Shown here in pieces: positions 8,279 through 18,253 of a DNA stretch of 64,000 nt. Position 1 is the first letter of the stretch; each line of letters starts with the position of its first letter. The stretch lies in NCBI RefSeq assembly GCF_015689175.1, contig NZ_CP065047.1, forward strand, positions 1,302,001 through 1,366,000. The letters are read 5' to 3'. The notes under the pieces are model-generated. The model was not told the DNA's origin. It did no database searches and was given only the letters and a program-made list of their open reading frames with translations. The stretch is from Mycobacterium kubicae (GTDB taxonomy: Bacteria > Actinomycetota > Actinomycetes > Mycobacteriales > Mycobacteriaceae). The position numbers and the translations under genes are program-made.

Positions 8279-8610
8279 GCCGTGGCGTGGTGCCGCGGGC
8301 AGAATGCGGCGATGCTGACGCCGACGAAGTACCCGGCGCGGTACCCGTCGAGGTTGCTGTTGGCGCTCAGGTCGTTGGCCACGTCACCCTTTTGCCGGCC
8401 CAGGTCGAGTTCGTCGCAGACCTGGTGCCCGGCGATGATCGCGGCCTGTGGTGAGGCGAAGTTGATGCCTTTGGCTTTCACCGCGTTGAGGAACGCGTCG
8501 TCGACCCCATCGGCATGGGCGCTGGAAGTCCCCGCGATGACCAGGCACACGGAGACGACGGCAAGCAGGCCGAGGAACGGCGCACGCCTGCGGGCTTTGC
8601 TGATCACCAT
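8275..8610 (-). CDS. DUF732 small secreted protein
   Basis: A 111-residue precursor. An N-terminal signal peptide (basic SKARRR, hydrophobic stretch, SSAHA cleavage site near residue 33) precedes a DUF732 domain: helical, with a Cys pair (HQVCDEL and AAFCPR) that likely forms a disulfide. DUF732 proteins are common, secreted and uncharacterised in mycobacteria. The ATG at 8610 is preferred over upstream codons because GGGGAGGT precedes it at good spacing and it gives a clean signal peptide. Confidence 0.78.
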   Translation of the reverse strand: MVISKARRRAPFLGLLAVVSVCLVIAGTSSAHADGVDDAFLNAVKAKGINFASPQAAIIAGHQVCDELDLGRQKGDVANDLSANSNLDGYRAGYFVGVSIAAFCPRHHATA

Positions 8611-8820
8611 CGCAATAACCTCCCCGACGCATGATTGGTGGAACCCAGCCGAAATACCCAGCTTACCCAGCCAAAACACGAGCGATAATCGCGGCGTAGT
8701 TGGCGCAGATCTGTCGGGCCGGTGAATTGATCAGAAACTGCGCTTGAACTCGCGGCCGCCGAGTGCCAACGCCCTGATCGGGCACGGTGGTGCACCGGCG
8801 GATCCTTGTTATCATGCCGC

Positions 8821-9948
8821 ATGACTGCGATCCTTCTCGCGTGGCGTCGAGGAATCTCCCTGAGCTCAAATAAGTTTGGCGTTGTGGCGATCGTGGCGGT
8901 GCTGCTCTCGGGGTGCGGGAGCGACAACAACGCCAGCGCACCGAGCGCGACGACCACGACGGCGGCCTGTGGCGGCAAGTCGACGTTGAAGGCCAGCGGT
9001 TCCACCGCCCAAGAGAACGCGATGACCCGGTTCGTCAAGGCTTTCGAACAAGCCTGCGCCGGACACTCGGTGAATTACACGGCCAACGGTTCTGGTGCCG
9101 GCATCAGCGAATTCCTCAGCAACCAAACGGACTTCGCTGGGTCGGACTCACCGCTGAGCAAGGACGAATACGCCCGCGCGCAGCAGCGCTGCGGCTCCCC
9201 GGCGTGGAACCTGCCAATGGTGTTCGGGCCCATCGCCATTGCCTACAACGTCAAGGGCCTGACGTCGTTGACCCTGGACGGCCCGACCGCGGCGAAGATC
9301 TTCAACGGCGCCATCACCAGCTGGAACGATCCCGCGATCGGGGCACTCAATGCCGGCGTCGTCTTACCCGCCGAACCCATTCGTGTCGTTTTCCGCAGTG
9401 ACGAGTCCGGCACCTCCGACAACTTCCAGAGGTATCTGGATACGGCTTCGGGCGGTGCGTGGGGCAAGGGCGCCGGCAAGGCGTTCAACGGCGGAGTCGG
9501 TGAGGGCGCCAAGGGCAACGAGGGTGCCGCTGCGGCAGTCGGCACCGCCGAAGGTTCGATCAGCTACGTCGAATGGTCGTTCGCCCAGGCGCAGCACCTG
9601 AATACGGCGAAGGTCATCACCTCGGCCGGCCCGGACGCCATAGCAATCAACCCGGACTCGGTGGGCAAGACCATTTCTGCTGCGTGGTTCACCAAGGAGG
9701 GCAACGACCTGGCCTTCGACACCATCTCCTTCTACCGGCCCAACCAGCCCGGCGCGTACCCGATCGTGCTGGCGACCTACGAGATCGTCTGCTCGAAGTA
9801 CGCCGACCCGCAGGTCGGGGCGGCGGTCCGCGCGTTTCTGCACAGCGCGCTAGGCCCGGGACAAAGCGGTCTGGTCGACAACGGCTATATCCCCATTCCC
9901 GACGAGTTCAAGGGGCGGTTGTCGACCGCGGTCAACGCCATCGGGTGA
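8821..9948 (+). CDS. PstS-family phosphate-binding lipoprotein
   Basis: A 375-residue lipoprotein. The lipobox LLSGC places the lipidated Cys at residue 32; a Ser/Thr/Ala-rich linker follows, then the periplasmic phosphate-binding protein. The binding segments [16 protein letters not shown] and [12 protein letters not shown] are intact and closely resemble PstS2/PstS3 of M. tuberculosis as I recall them. Its role would be to capture inorganic phosphate for an ABC permease, but no pstC/pstA/pstB is next to it. ATG 8821 is chosen; no strong ribosome site is visible, and TTG 8806 is possible. This gene and the next one occupy the place of atsB in M. tuberculosis. Confidence 0.87.
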   Translation: MTAILLAWRRGISLSSNKFGVVAIVAVLLSGCGSDNNASAPSATTTTAACGGKSTLKASGSTAQENAMTRFVKAFEQACAGHSVNYTANGSGAGISEFLSNQTDFAGSDSPLSKDEYARAQQRCGSPAWNLPMVFGPIAIAYNVKGLTSLTLDGPTAAKIFNGAITSWNDPAIGALNAGVVLPAEPIRVVFRSDESGTSDNFQRYLDTASGGAWGKGAGKAFNGGVGEGAKGNEGAAAAVGTAEGSISYVEWSFAQAQHLNTAKVITSAGPDAIAINPDSVGKTISAAWFTKEGNDLAFDTISFYRPNQPGAYPIVLATYEIVCSKYADPQVGAAVRAFLHSALGPGQSGLVDNGYIPIPDEFKGRLSTAVNAIG

Positions 9949-10039
9949 TTCCGCCGACTCGAGATGTTCCGGGCTTCTTCCCGTTGTCGTCAACGTAACG
10001 TTTCCGGGAATTTTTCTTTCATGGTCAAATAGCGGTGCT

Positions 10040-11194
10040 GTGGAATTCATAACGTTGCCTCCCGAGATCACCTCGGCCTTGATTCACTCGGGACCGGGCG
10101 CGGAATCATTGATCGCAGCGTCGGATGCCTGGGAGCGATTGGCGACCGAATTGGAAGAGTCCACCCGCTTGTACTCTCCGGTGCTGGCGACGCTCGCCGA
10201 GGGCTGGAGCGGTCCGTCTGCAGCGGTGATGACCGACGCTGTCGCTCCTTACCTCGCGTGGCTGCAAACCACCGCCCAGCAGTGCCAACAGCTGAGTGCC
10301 TCGGCGCAAGCCGCCACCGCCGCCTTCGCATCGACGCTTGCCAGCGTCGTGCCTCCCTCGGTGGTCACCGCCAACCGGACCCAGCTGGCGCAGTTGCTGG
10401 CCACCAACCAATTCGGCAAGAACCTGCCGGCCATCGCCCAGACCGAAGAGCAGTACGAGAACATGTGGGTGAACAACTCCGCGGCGATGTCTCGCTATCA
10501 GACGGCCACCCAACAAGCCCTCGCGCTGCCGCAGTTCACCTCGCCTCCCGCGATCACCGATCCGGCGGGTACCAACAGACAGGCCGCTGCCGTGTCGGCG
10601 GCCGCTGCTCCCGCGGCCTCGGCGGGGGCCGCGGCGGCCCCCGCCGAGGCCGTCTCTCCGCTGGATTCGTTGTTCCAGGCCTTCGGCGTGGGCTTCAACC
10701 CGAACAGCGGCTGGTTCGGCTTGGCCAACACCTACGCCAACCAGTTCCTCTCCTCCGGATTCCCCATCAACCTGCTCAGCTATCTGGCGCAGAACACCTC
10801 GGCCCAAGCCCTGCAGTCGGTCGCCCCCGAAATTGGAGAAGGCCTCTCCGAAGGCGAAGCGGCGCTGGGGGATACGGTGGCCAGCCTGTCGCGAGCCGTG
10901 GGCGCGGCGGAACCGACCGCCGCGCTGGGCGTCGGAGTGTCGATGGGCAACCTGACCGCACCACCGGCGGTGGTCGGGCTGCTGCCCGCGGCGCAGACCC
11001 CCGTGCAGCTCGCCTCGGCGGCGACGCCGCTGGCAGCGGGCGACGCTGGGTTCCCGATGCTGCCCCCGCTGATGCCGCCGCCCATCTCGGCCGGTAGTGG
11101 CTGGCGCAAGCGCAAGCAGCAGAAGTACGAAGACCTGGCGATGGGCATGGAGCTCAAGGGCACGTTCATGCCGCGACCCCCCTCGGCGGGCTGA
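10040..11194 (+). CDS. PPE family protein
   Basis: A 384-residue PPE protein: PPE motif at residues 7-9, WSG (56-58) in the helical hairpin, an Ala-rich helical region to about residue 180, then a C-terminal domain. A degenerate form of the SVP-type motif appears as GVSMGNLTAPP; the tail RKRKQQKYEDLAMG is charged and resembles ends of other PPE-SVP members. No PE partner gene adjoins, which is unusual for ESX-secreted pairs. Export by a type VII system to the mycomembrane is expected from the family. GTG start. It follows the PstS-like gene by 91 bp. Confidence 0.88.
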   Translation: MEFITLPPEITSALIHSGPGAESLIAASDAWERLATELEESTRLYSPVLATLAEGWSGPSAAVMTDAVAPYLAWLQTTAQQCQQLSASAQAATAAFASTLASVVPPSVVTANRTQLAQLLATNQFGKNLPAIAQTEEQYENMWVNNSAAMSRYQTATQQALALPQFTSPPAITDPAGTNRQAAAVSAAAAPAASAGAAAAPAEAVSPLDSLFQAFGVGFNPNSGWFGLANTYANQFLSSGFPINLLSYLAQNTSAQALQSVAPEIGEGLSEGEAALGDTVASLSRAVGAAEPTAALGVGVSMGNLTAPPAVVGLLPAAQTPVQLASAATPLAAGDAGFPMLPPLMPPPISAGSGWRKRKQQKYEDLAMGMELKGTFMPRPPSAG

Positions 11195-11267
11195 GCAAGT
11201 CGAAAATTGGGGTCAAGTAACCGAGGTCATCATCCGGGTCGCGGACGGGCTGGGTAATTTGGCGGTC

Positions 11268-12182
11268 ATGCCTTGGGCCCGACTGCTCTCGCTCGCCGCC
11301 CTCGCGGTCGTGCTCTGCGCGTGCGGGCGGCCGGTTTCGGCGGCCAGTTCCCATAATGACCCGGGAGCCTTCAAGTTCGGCGGGATGAACCGGACCTACA
11401 CCGTGCACGTGCCCCCGGGTCCGCCCGCCGGCCTGGTGCTCAATCTGCACGGCGGTGGTGGCACCGGGGCTGGGCAGCAGGGCCTGACCAACTTCGATTC
11501 GGTCGCCGATATCAACAACTTGTTGGTGGTCTACCCGGACGGCTACGACAAGAGCTGGGCCGACGGCAGAGGTGCCGCGCCGGCTGACCGCCGCCATCTC
11601 GACGACATCGGCTTCCTGGTCGCTCTGGTGGACAAGGTGGCCAAAGAGTTCAGCGTGCCTGCCGGGCACATCTTCGCCACCGGGATGTCCAACGGCGGCT
11701 TCATGTCCAATCGGCTGGCTTGCGATCACGCCGATCTTTTCGCCGCCATCGCCCCGATCTCCGGCACACTGGGCGCCGGGGTGTCCTGTAACCCGTCCCG
11801 GCCGGTGTCGGTGTTGGCCGCGCACGGCACCGCCGACCGCGTGGTGCCGTTCAACGGCGGCGACGTCCGCGGGCGCGGCGGGGTCAGTCGCGCCATCTCG
11901 GCTACCAGCATGGTGAACGAATGGCGCACGGTGGATCGCTGCCAGGGGGAGCCGACCGAGCAGACCCTGCCCAACGTCGGGGATGGGACCGTCGTGCGGC
12001 GCTTCGAATCCACCACCTGTGCCGACGGCACCGCGGTGGTGTTCTACCAGATCGACAACGGCGGGCACACCTGGCCGGGCGCCAAGCAATATCTGCCCAA
12101 GCCCGTCATCGGGTCCACCACCCGGGCCTTCGACGCGTCCCAGATCATCGCGCAGTTCTTCGTGGCGCACGGCCGGGACTGA
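11268..12182 (+). CDS. lpqC: Lipoprotein esterase LpqC (poly-hydroxyalkanoate depolymerase/feruloyl esterase-like)
   Basis: A 304-residue lipoprotein with lipidated Cys19 (VLCAC). It has an alpha/beta-hydrolase fold of the PHB depolymerase/CE1 group: oxyanion region LHGGGGTG (60-67), nucleophile elbow GMSNGG (139-144, Ser141), then GTADRVVP (Asp) and GGHTWPG (His). Likely a cell-surface serine esterase. The frame is open upstream, but ATG 11268 gives the signal peptide and the length of the M. tuberculosis protein. Its stop faces nei2 convergently, 6 nt apart. Confidence 0.88.
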   Translation: MPWARLLSLAALAVVLCACGRPVSAASSHNDPGAFKFGGMNRTYTVHVPPGPPAGLVLNLHGGGGTGAGQQGLTNFDSVADINNLLVVYPDGYDKSWADGRGAAPADRRHLDDIGFLVALVDKVAKEFSVPAGHIFATGMSNGGFMSNRLACDHADLFAAIAPISGTLGAGVSCNPSRPVSVLAAHGTADRVVPFNGGDVRGRGGVSRAISATSMVNEWRTVDRCQGEPTEQTLPNVGDGTVVRRFESTTCADGTAVVFYQIDNGGHTWPGAKQYLPKPVIGSTTRAFDASQIIAQFFVAHGRD

Positions 12183-12188
12183 GCCGGT

Positions 12189-12944
12189 TCAGCGCTGGCA
12201 GGTCGGACACCAGTAGGTCACCCGGTCGCCGCTGCCGTCGTAGTTGATCGGTGTGCCGCAGCGCCGGCAGCGCTGCCCGGCGCGGCCGTAGACCCACAGC
12301 TGCCGGCCGTTGCGGGTGTCCCCGGTGGTGCAGCGGTTCCAGCGAAACCTGTTCAGCCACAACATTTCCCGGGCGCGGACCAGCAACCGCTGGGGGTCGC
12401 TGACCGCGCTCACCGGGGCCGTGGGCAGATGCCCGGTGACGAAACACAGTTCGTTGGCGTAGACGTTGCCTACCCCGGCCAGCACCCGCTGGTCGAGCAG
12501 CGCCTCGGCGAGGGGTCGGTCCGGATCGGCCGTCAGATTGGCCGTGGCGACCTGCGGATCCCAGTCTTCGCCCAGCAGATCGGGTCCCAGGTGCGCGACG
12601 GCCGCGTCGTCCTGATCGCGCTCGAGGATCTCCAGCACACCCAGGTCGTAGCCGACGGCCCGAATAGGCCCCGCTTCCAACACAATTCGTGCCCGGTAGT
12701 CGATCCTGACCGCTCGCTCACCGACGCGCCAGCTGCCGTCCATCTTCATGTGGGAGTGGATGCTGGCCGGGCCGACCCGGATGAACAGGTGCTTGCCGCG
12801 ACTGATCACCTCGTCGACCACCTGACCGGTGAGGTCGACCGTGGCATAGCGAGGCACCCGGACATCGCAGCGGGTGAGCGTGCGGCCGACCAGATGTTCG
12901 CGCAGCTTGGCCGCGGTATGCCAGACGGTGTCCCCTTCGGGCAT
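12189..12944 (-). CDS. nei: Endonuclease VIII-type DNA glycosylase Nei2
   Basis: A 251-residue Fpg/Nei family base-excision-repair enzyme that removes oxidised bases and nicks the abasic site. After Met1 removal Pro2 is the catalytic residue (PEGD at 2-5). The conserved K in GKHLF and the late NVYANELCF motif are present, and a C-terminal zinc finger is formed by CRRC and CPTC. The start lies 3 nt after the lhr stop, so it is probably expressed with lhr as a repair unit. Confidence 0.9.
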   Translation of the reverse strand: MPEGDTVWHTAAKLREHLVGRTLTRCDVRVPRYATVDLTGQVVDEVISRGKHLFIRVGPASIHSHMKMDGSWRVGERAVRIDYRARIVLEAGPIRAVGYDLGVLEILERDQDDAAVAHLGPDLLGEDWDPQVATANLTADPDRPLAEALLDQRVLAGVGNVYANELCFVTGHLPTAPVSAVSDPQRLLVRAREMLWLNRFRWNRCTTGDTRNGRQLWVYGRAGQRCRRCGTPINYDGSGDRVTYWCPTCQR

Positions 12945-12947
12945 GGC

Positions 12948-15900
12948 TTATCGCAGTCGCAATCCGCGCGGCGTGCGGGCGAATCCGGCGTCGACGAGCG
13001 CGTCGGTCACCGGGGCCGGTGCACCGGGTTGCAGTACCGGCGCCCCGTCGACCCGCTCCACCAGCAGGGAGGCCACCCGGCGGTTCGCGACCAACTCGGC
13101 CAGCGCGGTGGCCGCCGCGCCGTTGGCGCCCGGATCGTCGGTGAAGGTCAACAGCGAACGTCCACCGCGCTCCAAGAACCAGGCCAGCGCACCGTCGACC
13201 AGCACCACCAGGGCGCCGGCTTTCCGGCCCGGCCGGGCCGAGCCGTCGCCCTCGGTGCTCGGCCAGGGTAGGGCAGCGCCGTAGGGGTTGGCCGGATCGG
13301 CGGCGGCAAGCACCACCGCCCGGTAGTCCGGCCGTTCGGGATCCACACCGTCGGAGTAGCTGCGCAGCCGGTCGACGGTCGACGCGACGGCGAACTGCGC
13401 CCCGCCCAACGACTCGACGAAGTAACCGCGCTGGCAGCGGCCGGCATCCTCGAACGCGCTCAAAACCTTGTAGAGAGTGGCGAACCCGCCGGGCACGCCC
13501 TCGGTGGCGACCGCGCCCTTGGTCAGCACACCGTGCCGGTTGAGCAGCAACTCCGCCTGGTAATGGGCGCGCAGCGTCGAATCCGGCTCGGGCGTCGGCA
13601 GCGCCGACCACCGGCCGGCCACCGTGGGGTCGGTGCGGGTCTGCGCGTGCGCGACGCTGTACCGGCTCAGGCGCGGGGGCCGGTGCGACCGATGCGCCGG
13701 CGCCGAGCGTTTGCGCGCCCCCGAGGCGCCGCCCAGCAGCGCCCGCACCGGTGCGAAGGTGTCGCCGGTGATCCAGCCGGCCCAAATCAGTTCCCACAGC
13801 GCGGCTTTCAAGTCAGCCTCGCTATGACCGTGCTGGGGCAGCTGGCGGAAGAAGTAGGCGCCGCCACCGGCCAGGCTGTTTAGGATCGCCCGATGGACGT
13901 CGGTGAAGTCGATCTCGGCCGGTGCGGCCAGGGTCAACGGCGCTGTCTCGGCCGGGTGCAGGGCGATCCAGCCGTCGCTGCCCGAGATCGACCCGGCGCC
14001 CGACCAGGTGACCTCCCCGGTCGCCAGCAACTCGTCGAGCAGCGCCGGGGAGTAGTCACGCACCCGCGGGCCCAGCACCAACGGTTCCAGCGCCGAGGCC
14101 GGCAACCGCACCCCGGCGAGCTGATCGATGACCGCCGTCAGCCCGTCCAGACCCGCATATGCCGAAGAGGAATCCGTGCCGACGTGATGCCAGGCCGGCA
14201 GGAAGCGACCGTAGGCGGCGGTGCTGACCGGTTCCACCTGGGCGCGCAACGCGGCCAGCGAACGGCGTCGCAGGATGCGCAGCACCTCGGCGTCACACCA
14301 TTGTTCGGCGCCCGATGTCCCCGTAGGTCCCGCGGTGGCGACGAAGTCGCCGCGGACCAACCGCCCGTCACTGGCCAACCGGCCCAGCACGTCGGCGGTC
14401 ACCCGCAGTCCCAGTCCGAACCGGGCGGCGGCTTCGGCGGTGGTGAAGGGGGTGCGGGTGCGCGCATAGCGGCCCAGCAGCTCTCCCAGGGGGTCGGCCA
14501 CCGCCTCGGTGAAGCTGGCCGGCAGGCCCACCGGAACCGCGGCGCCCACGCCGTCGCGCAACCTGCCGATGTCCTCGACGGCGACCCACCAATTCTGGCC
14601 GGCGAAAGACACGGTCAGCGCGCGTCGGGCGGCGCGCAATCCTTCCAGCCAGCCGCCGACATCGGAGGCATCCGAGCGGGCGGCGATCTCATCCTCGGTG
14701 AGCGGGCCCAGCAGGCGCAGTAGGTCGGCGACACCTTCGGCGTCGCGGGCGTGCCGGTCGTCGGACAGGTGTTGCAACTGGCGGCCGGTGCCGGCGATCA
14801 CGTCGGGGTCGAGCAGTTCGCGCAGCTCGACGCGGCCCAGGAGTTCGGCGAGCAGCGTGCTGTCCAGCGACAGCGCGGCGGCGCGCCGCTCGGCCAGCGG
14901 AACGTCGCCCTCGTACATGAACGCGCCGACGTAGCCGAACAGCAGTGACGCCGCGAACGGGGAAGGCCGGGCCGTCTCGGCTTCCAGCACCCGGATGCGC
15001 CGCTGGGCGATCTCATTCATCAACCGGACCAGCGTCGGGACGTCGTAGACGTCTTGCAGGCATTCGCGCACGGTTTCCAGCACGATCGGGAAGTCGGGGT
15101 ATTTGCGGGCGACTTCCAGCAGTTGGGCGGCGCGTTGCCGCTGATGCCACAGCGGCGACCGGCGGCCGGGATTGCGGCGGGGCAGCAGCAGGGCGCGCGC
15201 CGCCGATTCCCGGAACCGAGACGCGAACAGCGCCGAATTGCCCACTTCGGCGGTCACGATCGGGTCGATCTCGTCGGCGTCGAAGACGAACAACTCGGCG
15301 CCGGGCGGGGCGTCGGTGCCGGTGTCGGAGACCGTGTCGGGCAGGCGCACCACGATGCCGTCGTCGGAGGCGGTCGGCTTCTCGTCGATGCCGTACCGGT
15401 CGCGCAGTCGCCGGCCCACCGCCAGCGCGAGTGGCCCGTGCACCCGCAGCCCGTACGGCGAGTGCAGGATCACGCGCCAGTCGCCCAGCTCGTCGCGGAA
15501 CCGCTCGACCAGCAAGGTGGTGTCGGTGGGCACCACGCGGGTGGCGGTGCGCTGCTCGTCCAGCAGCACCCACAGGTTGTCCGTCGCATAGTCGTCGAAA
15601 CCCAGCTGTGCGCAACGTTTTTGGAAGGCATTGCGGTCCAGCCCGGCCAGTTCGCCGGTGAACGCGCCCAGCGCGGCGCCGAGTTCGGCGGGGCGCCCGA
15701 CGTCGTCGCCGCGCCAGAACGGCAACCGGGCCGGCTGGCCCGGCGCCGGGATCACCAGCACCCGGTCATGGGTGATCTCGGTGATCCGCCAACTGGTGGC
15801 GCCCAGCGAGATGACGTCCCCGGGCCGCGACTCGTACACCATTTCCTCGTCGAGTTCGCCGACCCGCGACGGGGTTTCGGAGTCGGTGGCCAGGTAGACG

Positions 15901-17513
15901 GTGAACAGCCCGCGGTCGGGGATGGCGCCGCCGGAGGTGACGGCGAGCCGCTGCGCGCCGGGCCGTGCGGTCAGCGTGCCGGAGTCGCGGTCGTACACCA
16001 GCCGCGGCCGCAGCTCGGCGAATTCGGTCGAGGGGTACTTGCCGGACAACAGGTCCAGCGTGGCCTCGAAGACGCTGCGCGGCAGCGTGGCGAACGGGGC
16101 GCTGCGGCGCACGGTGTCGAACCAGGCGTCGGCGTCCAACGGCTCCAGCGAGGCGGCCGCCACCGTCTGTTGGGCCAGGATGTCCAGCGGGTTGGCGGGC
16201 ACCCGCATGGTCTCGATCTGGCCGGCCAGCATGCGTTGCACGCTGACCGCGCAGCCGATCAAGTCGGTGCGGTGCTTGGGGAACAGCACCCCGCGCGACA
16301 CTTCACCGACCTGATGGCCGGCTCGTCCGATGCGCTGCAGGCCGCTGGCCACCGACGGCGGCGCCTCCACCTGGATCACCAGATCGACCGCGCCCATGTC
16401 AATGCCCAGTTCCAGGCTCGAGGTCGCGACCACCGCTTTGAGCTCGCCCCGTTTGAGGTCCTCTTCGACGATGGCGCGCTGTTCCTTACTGACCGACCCG
16501 TGATGCGCGCGGGCCAGCAGCGGCGGCGCTCCGAAGGTCTGGCCGCTGCCCATGATGTAGGCCGGCGCACCCCCGGGAACCTGCGGGTTGGCGTCGGACG
16601 GCGGGGCGATGCCGGAACGCTCGGCGTGGATTTCGTTCAGCCGTGCGGTGAGCCGCTCGGCCAGCCGGCGCGAGTTGGCGAACACGATCGTCGAGTTGTG
16701 CGACTCGATGAGGTCGACCAGCCGCTCCTCCACATCCGGCCAGATCGAGTTGTTGTCCAGGTTGGCCATGTCGGGCACCGGGACCTGGACCGAAAGGTCC
16801 ACCGTCTTGGCCGAGGGCGGCGCGACGATGGTGGTGGGGGACTGGCCGGACAAGAACCGCGCGAGCTCCTCGGGCGGGCGAACGGTCGCCGACAGCCCGA
16901 TGCGTTGCGCGGGCCGCTCCGGTGACAGCTCGTCGAGGCGCTCCAGGGACAACGCCAGATGCGCACCCCGTTTGGAGGCGGCGATGGCGTGGACCTCGTC
17001 GACGATGACGGTTCGCACCCCGGTCAGCGTTTCGCGCGCCGCCGAAGTCAACATCAGAAACAGTGACTCCGGGGTGGTGATCAGCACGTCGGGTGGATGA
17101 GAGATGAGCTGGCGACGCAGCGCCGGCGGGGTGTCACCGGAACGGACGCCCACGCTGATGTTCGGTGCGGGCAGTCCGCGGCGCTCGGCCAGCCGGGTCA
17201 ACCCCGCGAGCGGGGTGCGCAGGTTGCGTTCGACGTCGACGGCCAGCGCCTTGAGCGGGGAGACATAAAGGACACTGGTTCCCTTCGGCCGTTCCGGCGC
17301 GGCGGCCAGGCTGTCCAGCGCCCACAGGAACGCCGCGAGCGTCTTGCCGGAACCCGTCGGCGCGATGACCAACGTGTTGTCCCCGGCGGCGATCGCCGAC
17401 CACGCACTGGCCTGGGCGGTGGTGGGCGCGGGAAATGTGCTGGCGAACCAGTCGCGGGTGATCGCGCTGAATCGGCCGAGGGATTCGGCGGGCAGGGACG
17501 GGGCGGAGCTCAC
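12948..17513 (-). CDS. lhr: ATP-dependent helicase Lhr
   Basis: A 1521-residue superfamily 2 3'-to-5' DNA helicase (long helicase-related). The N-terminal core has Walker A APTGSGKT (51-58), DEVH box (172-175), GLSATVRPP (motif III) and QRIGRAGHQ (motif VI, near 390), followed by a winged helix, beta-barrel and the long C-terminal domain typical of Lhr-Core plus CTD. It is a DNA-damage-associated translocase in mycobacteria. The TetR gene directly upstream runs in the same direction, 30 bp away. Full length; no frameshift seen. Confidence 0.94.
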   Translation of the reverse strand: MSSAPSLPAESLGRFSAITRDWFASTFPAPTTAQASAWSAIAAGDNTLVIAPTGSGKTLAAFLWALDSLAAAPERPKGTSVLYVSPLKALAVDVERNLRTPLAGLTRLAERRGLPAPNISVGVRSGDTPPALRRQLISHPPDVLITTPESLFLMLTSAARETLTGVRTVIVDEVHAIAASKRGAHLALSLERLDELSPERPAQRIGLSATVRPPEELARFLSGQSPTTIVAPPSAKTVDLSVQVPVPDMANLDNNSIWPDVEERLVDLIESHNSTIVFANSRRLAERLTARLNEIHAERSGIAPPSDANPQVPGGAPAYIMGSGQTFGAPPLLARAHHGSVSKEQRAIVEEDLKRGELKAVVATSSLELGIDMGAVDLVIQVEAPPSVASGLQRIGRAGHQVGEVSRGVLFPKHRTDLIGCAVSVQRMLAGQIETMRVPANPLDILAQQTVAAASLEPLDADAWFDTVRRSAPFATLPRSVFEATLDLLSGKYPSTEFAELRPRLVYDRDSGTLTARPGAQRLAVTSGGAIPDRGLFTVYLATDSETPSRVGELDEEMVYESRPGDVISLGATSWRITEITHDRVLVIPAPGQPARLPFWRGDDVGRPAELGAALGAFTGELAGLDRNAFQKRCAQLGFDDYATDNLWVLLDEQRTATRVVPTDTTLLVERFRDELGDWRVILHSPYGLRVHGPLALAVGRRLRDRYGIDEKPTASDDGIVVRLPDTVSDTGTDAPPGAELFVFDADEIDPIVTAEVGNSALFASRFRESAARALLLPRRNPGRRSPLWHQRQRAAQLLEVARKYPDFPIVLETVRECLQDVYDVPTLVRLMNEIAQRRIRVLEAETARPSPFAASLLFGYVGAFMYEGDVPLAERRAAALSLDSTLLAELLGRVELRELLDPDVIAGTGRQLQHLSDDRHARDAEGVADLLRLLGPLTEDEIAARSDASDVGGWLEGLRAARRALTVSFAGQNWWVAVEDIGRLRDGVGAAVPVGLPASFTEAVADPLGELLGRYARTRTPFTTAEAAARFGLGLRVTADVLGRLASDGRLVRGDFVATAGPTGTSGAEQWCDAEVLRILRRRSLAALRAQVEPVSTAAYGRFLPAWHHVGTDSSSAYAGLDGLTAVIDQLAGVRLPASALEPLVLGPRVRDYSPALLDELLATGEVTWSGAGSISGSDGWIALHPAETAPLTLAAPAEIDFTDVHRAILNSLAGGGAYFFRQLPQHGHSEADLKAALWELIWAGWITGDTFAPVRALLGGASGARKRSAPAHRSHRPPRLSRYSVAHAQTRTDPTVAGRWSALPTPEPDSTLRAHYQAELLLNRHGVLTKGAVATEGVPGGFATLYKVLSAFEDAGRCQRGYFVESLGGAQFAVASTVDRLRSYSDGVDPERPDYRAVVLAAADPANPYGAALPWPSTEGDGSARPGRKAGALVVLVDGALAWFLERGGRSLLTFTDDPGANGAAATALAELVANRRVASLLVERVDGAPVLQPGAPAPVTDALVDAGFARTPRGLRLR

Positions 17514-17543
17514 CTCACCATGGTGCCAACGGGCACCGACAAC

Positions 17544-18221
17544 TTATTGTCGCGGGACCACTCGGGCGGTGGCCATCGCGTGCGCCAGCTCTTCCGGGAT
17601 CCCCGGTACCCGGCCGATCGAGTCGAGCAGCGTGTGGGCGCAGGCGTCGGCAAGCCGGTCGGCGTCGGTGGTCGGGTCCATGATGCGCTGGCGGCAGATC
17701 TCGAAGGTGAACGCCAGCCAGCCGTGGATGATGACCCGCAGATCGCGCTCCACTTCCGCCTCCAGCGGGCTGGAGCCGGGAATCCCCCCGACCACCTCGC
17801 CGATGCGGGTCATGATGTGTTCCATCTGACGGTTCTTGGCTTCGTCGTCGATGCCCAGCAGGACCGGGTCCGACCGGCCCAACCCGACATAGGCGGCCCA
17901 GGCCGCTTCCGGGTTCTGCTGGTGGTAGGCCATGTAGGCCAGCACGCCCATCCGGATTTCTTCGAACATGGTGAGTCCGGGCGCGGGCTGCACGTTGGTG
18001 GCCTCGTACAACCGGTCGGCCTCGTCCTTGACGACGGCAGCGAAGAACGCCCGCTTGTCGGGGAAGTAGTGGTACATCAGGGCGCGCGACACCCCGGCCC
18101 GCTCGGCGATCTCGTCGATACGAACCTCGTCGTAGGGACGCTTGCCGAAGACTTCTGCCCCCAGAGCGAGCAATTCAGCCCGTCGATCCTCCGGGGATAA
18201 GCGCCTTCTGGCCGTCGCCAT
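17544..18221 (-). CDS. TetR/AcrR-family transcriptional regulator (Rv3295 homologue)
   Basis: A 225-residue repressor-like protein. The N-terminal helix-turn-helix runs about residues 14-60 (IDEIAERAGVSRALMYHYF recognition region), and the C-terminal ligand/dimer domain has no recognised ligand. It is the first gene of a likely TetR-lhr-nei2 operon. A perfect inverted repeat, ACTCA-N9-TGAGT, lies 14 nt upstream of its ATG and could be an autoregulatory operator. Confidence 0.85.
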   Translation of the reverse strand: MATARRRLSPEDRRAELLALGAEVFGKRPYDEVRIDEIAERAGVSRALMYHYFPDKRAFFAAVVKDEADRLYEATNVQPAPGLTMFEEIRMGVLAYMAYHQQNPEAAWAAYVGLGRSDPVLLGIDDEAKNRQMEHIMTRIGEVVGGIPGSSPLEAEVERDLRVIIHGWLAFTFEICRQRIMDPTTDADRLADACAHTLLDSIGRVPGIPEELAHAMATARVVPRQ

Positions 18222-18234
18222 AAGCAGAGATACT

Positions 18235-18253
18235 ACTCACGCAAAATATGAGT
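18235..18253 (-). promoter_or_regulatory. Candidate TetR operator
   Basis: Inverted repeat ACTCA-N9-TGAGT, 14 nt ahead of the TetR start codon. Size and placement suit a TetR-family autoregulatory site; binding is not shown. Confidence 0.4.

Noticed and set aside
8731..8760. Possible RegX3/PhoP-type box (GGTGAA half-site) before the PstS gene
   Set aside because: Only one half-site resembles TTCACC-type repeats; the partner half matches 3 of 7, too weak to call.
12718..13797. 359-codon minus-strand frame within lhr and nei2
   Set aside because: Lies in another frame of lhr/nei2, Arg/Gly/Ala-rich, no domain; shadow.
15054..16925. 623-codon plus-strand frame inside lhr
   Set aside because: Antisense to the helicase core; Gly/Gln/Asp-rich low complexity, no recognisable domain.
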